Positions 59,174 to 64,000 of a stretch of DNA of 64,000 bases are shown here, in pieces; positions within the stretch are counted from its first letter, which is position 1; every line of letters begins with the position of its first letter. The position numbers and the translations under genes are program-made. Source of the DNA: Massilibacteroides vaginae (GTDB lineage Bacteria > Bacteroidota > Bacteroidia > Bacteroidales > Tannerellaceae). The notes under the pieces are model-generated. The model was not told the origin of the DNA. It did not search any database and saw nothing but the letters and a program-made list of their open reading frames with translations. The stretch is taken from NCBI RefSeq assembly GCF_900178525.1, contig NZ_FXDJ01000006.1, positions 1 through 64,000 of the forward strand. The letters are read 5' to 3'.

Positions 59174-60514
59174 TTAAAAACAACTACAACCGGAACAGGT
59201 GGCCAATTCTCCACGAAAACGTTTTTCCACCAAAGCTGTCAGTCTTTCCCGTAGCGGTTCAAGCCGTATGTGGTCTAACACATCAGCCGTAAATGCAACA
59301 CTCAGCATCATACGCGCCTCAGCTTCGGGGATACCACGACTTCTGAGATAAAACAGCGCGTTTTCATCCAATTGTCCGGTTGTCATACCGTGCGAGCACT
59401 TCACATCATCAGCGTAAATCTCCAATTGTGGTTTGCTGTACATACGGGCATCGCGGGTAAGCAGCAGATTCCTATTACTTTGGTAAGCACGTGTTTTTTG
59501 AGCATCCAATTTCACCAATATACGCGCAGCAAAAGAACCTACCGAGTGATCATTCAGTACATTTTTGAATAATTCCGTACTATGGCAATTTGGTACCGCA
59601 TGCGTGATATGGCTGTAAACATCCACTTTCTTTTCCTTGTCCATCACTCCCATACCACATAACGTGGCTTCGGCATATTCACCGTTCAACTCAAAGTAGT
59701 AGTTGTTACGGCTAAGTCCGTTCATTAACGTGATACCATTGACAAGTACGTTTGAATTGGCTTCCTGTTTCACGTGCAATGAAGAGAAGCGCGTAGTCAG
59801 GTCGTTTGTTTCTTCCAACTCATAAAAGTCTAAAAAAGCACCTTCTCCAACGAATATCTCCACCACCTGTGTTGCCAAGAATTTCTTGTAATCAAGACAG
59901 TGGTCACAAACTAAAAGACGGGCTTCGGAATGTGCTTCCATAATAATCAGCATACGACGATTCGCCATCATCTCCACCTTACTACGTAAGATATTGATCA
60001 GCTGCATTGGCTTTTCCACCACTACTCCTTTGGGTACGTAGATTACAAAAGCATCTTGCGCCAACATGGAGTTTATTGCGATTATACCGTCATGTGCTGT
60101 TGATGCGGCTTTGCCGTAATACCGGGCTGCCACATCCGGATGCATCTCCGCAAATTTCCTGAATCCCCCGACGAATGTTCCATCGGGTAAGTTCTTATCC
60201 TTATGTGTTTTCTCAACATACGAATCGTTCACCATAAAGTAAAGCGATGTTCCCAGATTAGGAAGATCACAATGAAATACATCTTCCGGTTTGAAAGACA
60301 TATCCAAGCGGTTAAGATTCAATCCGTAATCAGAAGAAAAAGCTTTCTGAACATCCGTATATCTGTAGTTTTCATCATTTGATGAAGGGAATCCGATTCG
60401 TTTAAAGTCTTCGAAAGCCTGAGCCCGAAGTTTATTCATCACCTCAGGAGAATGTTTAGTTATCAAGTTCTCTTGTTGGGCGAACAAATCAATATATTGT
60501 TTTTCTGCTCCCAT
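59174..60514 (-). CDS. sufD: Fe-S cluster assembly protein SufD
   Basis: A 446-aa scaffold subunit of the SufBC2D complex. The beta-helix core (VFVKNVLNDHSVGSFAARIL-like, RAYQSNRNLLLTRDARMYSK, CSHGMTTGQLDENALFYLRS) and the C-terminal helix (EAEARMMLSVAFTADVLDHI) are typical. The protein ends in CSGCSCF, a cysteine-rich tail. It starts 1 bp after sufC. No sufS or sufE follows it in the window; the operon ends at the terminator. Confidence 0.95.
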   Translation of the reverse strand: MGAEKQYIDLFAQQENLITKHSPEVMNKLRAQAFEDFKRIGFPSSNDENYRYTDVQKAFSSDYGLNLNRLDMSFKPEDVFHCDLPNLGTSLYFMVNDSYVEKTHKDKNLPDGTFVGGFRKFAEMHPDVAARYYGKAASTAHDGIIAINSMLAQDAFVIYVPKGVVVEKPMQLINILRSKVEMMANRRMLIIMEAHSEARLLVCDHCLDYKKFLATQVVEIFVGEGAFLDFYELEETNDLTTRFSSLHVKQEANSNVLVNGITLMNGLSRNNYYFELNGEYAEATLCGMGVMDKEKKVDVYSHITHAVPNCHSTELFKNVLNDHSVGSFAARILVKLDAQKTRAYQSNRNLLLTRDARMYSKPQLEIYADDVKCSHGMTTGQLDENALFYLRSRGIPEAEARMMLSVAFTADVLDHIRLEPLRERLTALVEKRFRGELATCSGCSCF

Positions 60515-60515
60515 A

Positions 60516-61271
60516 TCATGCTTTTGTTTCAGGCTCCTTAATCCAATCGTATCCTTTCTTCTCCAGTTCCAGCGCTAATTCCGGACCGGCACTTTTTACA
60601 ATACGACCATTATAAAGGACATGTACAAAATCAGGTTTAATATATTCCAGTAGTCGTTGATAGTGGGTAATTACAATTGTCGCGTTTTCCGATGATCTCA
60701 TCTCATTCACTCCTTTTGCCACAATACGAAGAGCGTCGATATCCAAACCACTATCGGTTTCGTCAAGGATAGACAATTTAGGTTCCAGCATAGCCATCTG
60801 GAAGATTTCATTCCGCTTCTTTTCACCGCCTGAAAATCCTTCATTCACACTACGTCCGGCCAGTTTATTATCCAACTCCACAATAGCTCTTTTCTCACGC
60901 ATTAACTTTAAGAAGTCTGTTGCCGAAACAGGTTCGAGACCTTTATATTTGCGGTGTTCATTTACTGCCGCACGCATGAAGTTAACCATACTTACCCCGG
61001 GTATTTCAACCGGATATTGAAAGCTTAAGAAGATACCAGCGCGACTACGATCTTCCGGTTCAAGCTCCAGCAGATTCTTACCATTATATAGCACTTCACC
61101 TTCTGTCACTTCAAAAGCGGGATTTCCAACCAATACGCTACTTAGGGTACTCTTACCCGATCCGTTTGGTCCCATTATCGCGTGGATTTCTCCGGCGTTT
61201 ACTTTTAAATCTATTCCCTTTAATATTTCTTTGCCTTCAATGTTGGCATGTAAGTTCTTTATTTCTAACAT
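60516..61271 (-). CDS. sufC: Fe-S assembly ATPase SufC
   Basis: A 251-aa ABC-type ATPase that drives SufBD. Walker A GPNGSGKST, the Q-loop FQYPVEIPG, signature SGGEKKRNEIFQMAML and Walker B LSILDETDSGLD are all present, the last two with the E-x-D-x-G-x-D form seen in SufC. The start at 61271 (MLEIKNLHANIEG) removes 26 upstream codons that overlap sufB. Confidence 0.96.
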   Translation of the reverse strand: MLEIKNLHANIEGKEILKGIDLKVNAGEIHAIMGPNGSGKSTLSSVLVGNPAFEVTEGEVLYNGKNLLELEPEDRSRAGIFLSFQYPVEIPGVSMVNFMRAAVNEHRKYKGLEPVSATDFLKLMREKRAIVELDNKLAGRSVNEGFSGGEKKRNEIFQMAMLEPKLSILDETDSGLDIDALRIVAKGVNEMRSSENATIVITHYQRLLEYIKPDFVHVLYNGRIVKSAGPELALELEKKGYDWIKEPETKA

Positions 61272-61293
61272 GTTTATTATATATATCTTTATA

Positions 61294-62739
61294 TTATCCG
61301 ACACTGCCTTCCAGCGAAATACTGAGTAGTTTTTGTGCCTCAACGGCAAACTCCATCGGCAATTTATTCATTACTTCTTTTGCATATCCGTTTACGATCA
61401 ATCCAACCGCTTCCTCCACCGAGATGCCACGTTGCTGGCAATAGAACAATTGCTCTTCGCTGATCTTGCTGGTGGTTGCTTCGTGCTCTATTACCGCTGT
61501 TTCATTTTGCACATCGGCATAAGGGTAGGTGTGAGCTCCACAGGTGGAACTAAGCAATAAGCTATCACATTGGCTATGATTACGGGCTCCTTCAGCACGG
61601 GCTGATATTTTCACTAAACCCCGGTAACTATTATGGCTGAATCCGGCAGAGATTCCTTTAGACACAATACGGCTTCTGGTATTTTTCCCCAGATGGATCA
61701 TCTTCGTTCCTGTATCTGCCTGCTGATAATTGTTTGTTACGGCAACAGAATAAAATTCGCCTACCGAATTATCTCCTGCCAGAATACAACTTGGGTATTT
61801 CCATGTAATAGCCGAGCCGGTCTCTACCTGAGTCCACGATATTTTACTGTTATCTCCTTTACAAAGTCCTCTTTTTGTCACGAAGTTATAAATACCACCC
61901 TTTCCTTCTTTATCACCCGGATACCAGTTTTGAACAGTCGAATATTTTACTTCGGCATTCGTTTGAGCGATAATTTCCACAATAGCGGCATGCAATTGGT
62001 TTTCATCACGCATCGGGGCAGTACAACCTTCCAGATAGCTTACATAAGAATCATCTTCCGCAACAATAAGTGTGCGTTCAAACTGACCGGTATTGGCCGC
62101 GTTAATCCGGAAGTAAGTGCTCAACTCCATCGGACAGCGAACTCCCTTTGGTATATAAACAAAGGAACCATCTGAAAACACAGCGGAGTTTAATGCGGCA
62201 AAGAAATTATCACGATAGCTCACCACACTTCCCAAATACTGCTGAACAAGATCAGGGTGATGCTGAACGGCTTCACTAAAGGAGCTAAAGATCACGCCTT
62301 TCTCGGCCAACACTTCTTTAAACGTTGTTTTCACAGAAACACTATCCATTACAGCGTCAACCGCCATTCCGCTTAACATTTTCTGTTCTTCCAAAGGAAT
62401 TCCCAGTTTATCGAATGTTTTAAGCAATTCAGGATCTACTTCGTCCAGACTTTTCGGTCCTTCTTTTTGCTTCGGAGCAGCGTAATATATAATATCCTGG
62501 TAATCGATCGGAGGAATGGTTAGATGAGGCCATGTAGGCATCTCGAGCGTAAGCCAATGGCGATAAGCTTTCAGCCTAAATTCCAATAGCCACTCGGGTT
62601 CATTCTTCTTCGCGGATATAATACGAACAGTTTCTTCGTCTAATCCCTTGTGAATCGTCTCCGTATCAATATCAGTAACAAATCCGTATTTGTATTCACT
62701 GGTTGTTACGTCATTCAATATATCATTTGATTCTTGCAT
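61294..62739 (-). CDS. sufB: Fe-S cluster assembly protein SufB
   Basis: A 481-aa scaffold protein, first gene of the suf cluster. Family blocks: LRVEDDS-like [60 protein letters not shown] and the C-terminal [19 protein letters not shown]. The Cys residues used for cluster assembly are in EGCTAP and CGAHTYPY. It follows cvpA by 25 bp. Confidence 0.96.
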   Translation of the reverse strand: MQESNDILNDVTTSEYKYGFVTDIDTETIHKGLDEETVRIISAKKNEPEWLLEFRLKAYRHWLTLEMPTWPHLTIPPIDYQDIIYYAAPKQKEGPKSLDEVDPELLKTFDKLGIPLEEQKMLSGMAVDAVMDSVSVKTTFKEVLAEKGVIFSSFSEAVQHHPDLVQQYLGSVVSYRDNFFAALNSAVFSDGSFVYIPKGVRCPMELSTYFRINAANTGQFERTLIVAEDDSYVSYLEGCTAPMRDENQLHAAIVEIIAQTNAEVKYSTVQNWYPGDKEGKGGIYNFVTKRGLCKGDNSKISWTQVETGSAITWKYPSCILAGDNSVGEFYSVAVTNNYQQADTGTKMIHLGKNTRSRIVSKGISAGFSHNSYRGLVKISARAEGARNHSQCDSLLLSSTCGAHTYPYADVQNETAVIEHEATTSKISEEQLFYCQQRGISVEEAVGLIVNGYAKEVMNKLPMEFAVEAQKLLSISLEGSVG

Positions 62740-62764
62740 TATACTTTATTTAAAAAACAATCTT

Positions 62765-63253
62765 TTACTCGTTATAGAACAGTTTGTGAGGGTAAATGGT
62801 TGGCACGATTTCTTTTATCGGAGCATAGAAGCGAGACTCTACTTTGATTTCAGGAGCTATAAGCGCAGATTTCTTTTCAAAAACCTCAAGAAAGTTCAGT
62901 CCCAAACTTAAAAAAAGGAGCATGATAACCAAACCTAATGCCCCTCCTCCTAAATGATTTAATACGCCAAGCGGCGTTACACCGACAACCCGGTGTACAA
63001 TTTCTCCGGCCAATAAAATAATTCCAAGTATTAAAATAAAACCGAATATATAGCTGATGATCGTTACCGACTCGGCAGAGAACCAATCCAACCGTATCAG
63101 ATGTCCTTCCACCCAAACGGCAACCTCCGCACAAAAGTAAATAGCAACAGCCAAGGCTATAAGCGAAACAACCTGTTTGATCATTCCATCAAACAGGCCT
63201 TTCAAAAATCCTATACCTGCCAGACATAGCAATACAATGTCCAACCAGTTCAT
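62765..63253 (-). CDS. CvpA-family membrane protein
   Basis: A 162-aa protein with four hydrophobic segments (LDIVLLCLAGIGFLKGLFDG, VVSLIALAVAIYFCAEV, ITIISYIFGFILILGIILLA and LGLVIMLLFLSLGLNF), the CvpA/colicin V production family. The conserved G-x2-GLFDG near the start is present. The role in the family is not settled. Placed between infB and sufB, as in other Bacteroidales. Confidence 0.85.
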   Translation of the reverse strand: MNWLDIVLLCLAGIGFLKGLFDGMIKQVVSLIALAVAIYFCAEVAVWVEGHLIRLDWFSAESVTIISYIFGFILILGIILLAGEIVHRVVGVTPLGVLNHLGGGALGLVIMLLFLSLGLNFLEVFEKKSALIAPEIKVESRFYAPIKEIVPTIYPHKLFYNE

Positions 63254-63262
63254 ATCGTTGTT

Positions 63263-64000
63263 TTATAACGTTTGTTTAACCTCTATTTCTTCGTAAGCTT
63301 CAATAATATCGCCAACCTGAATATCGTTGTAATTGGTAATATTAAGTCCGCATTCATATCCGAAGGCAACCTCTTTCACGTCATCTTTAAATCGTTTCAG
63401 CGATCCTAAATTGCCTGAGTAAATCACAATACCATCACGAATCAGGCGGATTTTGTTAGAACGTTTGATCTTACCTTCCTTAACCATACAACCGGCCACA
63501 GTTCCGACTTTAGTGATTTTGAACACTTCACGTACTTCCACATTCGCGGCAAACACTTCTTTCACTTCAGGCGCAAGCATACCCTCCATTGCACTCGTTA
63601 CCTCTTCGATAGCATCGTAGATGATAGAGTACTGGCGAATCTCTACGCCTTCGTTTTCCGCGTTGCGTCTGGCAGCTTGCGAAGGTCTCACCTGGAAACC
63701 AATGATAATCGCATTTGAAGCAGCCGCAAGAACAACATCCGATTCCGAAATCTGCCCTACCGCTTTGTGTATTACGTTTACCTGTATTTGCTCTGTAGAC
63801 AAGCGAATCAAAGAGTCTGAAAGCGCTTCCACTGATCCGTCCACGTCTCCCTTCACAATCACATTCAGCTCCTGGAAGTTTCCGATTGCTATACGGCGAC
63901 CGATATCATCCAGCGTAAGCATTTTCTGCGTACGCAAGTTGAGTTCGCGCTGTAGTTGCTCACGACGATTCGCGATATCACGCGCTTCCTGTTCTGTTTC
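63263..64000 (-). CDS. infB: Translation initiation factor IF-2 (C-terminal part)
   Basis: The last 245 codons; the frame stays open to the window edge, so the GTPase domain lies outside. Visible are the C-terminal IF-2 domains: [77 protein letters not shown] and the final fMet-tRNA-binding barrel ([20 protein letters not shown] ... [18 protein letters not shown]). It precedes cvpA and sufB in the same direction. Confidence 0.95.
   Translation of the reverse strand, partial: ETEQEARDIANRREQLQRELNLRTQKMLTLDDIGRRIAIGNFQELNVIVKGDVDGSVEALSDSLIRLSTEQIQVNVIHKAVGQISESDVVLAAASNAIIIGFQVRPSQAARRNAENEGVEIRQYSIIYDAIEEVTSAMEGMLAPEVKEVFAANVEVREVFKITKVGTVAGCMVKEGKIKRSNKIRLIRDGIVIYSGNLGSLKRFKDDVKEVAFGYECGLNITNYNDIQVGDIIEAYEEIEVKQTL

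Overview
The window is chromosomal DNA from a member of the Bacteroidales, about 40% G+C by eye. The evidence is: Bacteroidetes-type promoters (TTTG about 19-20 nt before TAnnTTTG), a bL28-bL33-DUF4295 operon, a PorD (DUF4835) gene beside coaBC, Bacteroidetes-type LptD, a glycine-lipid acyltransferase pair, SufBCD beside cvpA-infB, and two type V (FimA/Mfa1-like) pilus loci. A Tannerellaceae/Porphyromonadaceae-like host is plausible, but I cannot fix the genus.

Layout. 1-15.5 kb is a housekeeping stretch on the minus strand: HU, ridA, rlmB, recN, porD, coaBC, an iron alcohol dehydrogenase, a DnaQ-like exonuclease, dnaN, rpmB-rpmG-DUF4295, a glutathione peroxidase, dapA, ligA and a DUF2179 membrane protein. 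15.5-19.55 kb is a small, very AT-rich accessory island next to a tRNA-Gly/tRNA-Leu operon. It holds a hicAB toxin-antitoxin module with clear operators, a two-gene microORF operon with a Phd/YefM-like antitoxin fragment, a structured spacer, and a 787-aa Mrr-nuclease/STAND-NTPase protein that is a candidate single-gene phage-defence system. 19.8-25.9 kb returns to housekeeping genes (argH, pyrE, comF, recX, prmC, ribD).

26-46 kb is the main accessory region: two complete type V pilus operons transcribed away from each other. Operon 1 (minus strand) is major pilin, anchor and three accessory subunits; operon 2 (plus strand) is major pilin, anchor and two accessory subunits. Between them lie three membrane-anchored AraC-type regulators, a secreted His/Asp-rich protein, a broken lipocalin-like gene and a LytTR fragment. 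Each operon has a strong hairpin at the same place, between the major pilin and the anchor gene, and each has one subunit ending in a FISUMP/lectin-like domain, a likely tip adhesin.

46-64 kb is housekeeping again: an unusual tRNA-Arg, asnA, ung, lptD, an HD protein, a DUF1080 lipoprotein, an M48 peptidase, gpmI, DUF3109, DUF3667, the glsA-glsB pair, sufBCD, cvpA and the 3' end of infB, which runs off the window.

Across the window there are at least five short intergenic elements built from 21-23-nt iterated units. Three are copies of one 112-115-bp family; two have other sequences but the same 22-nt period and terminal inverted repeats. Four of the five start 35-66 bp after a stop codon. 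They resemble the tandem-repeat MITEs ('BrickBuilt') described in Porphyromonas and are, with the paired pilus loci and the STAND protein, the most interesting signals here.
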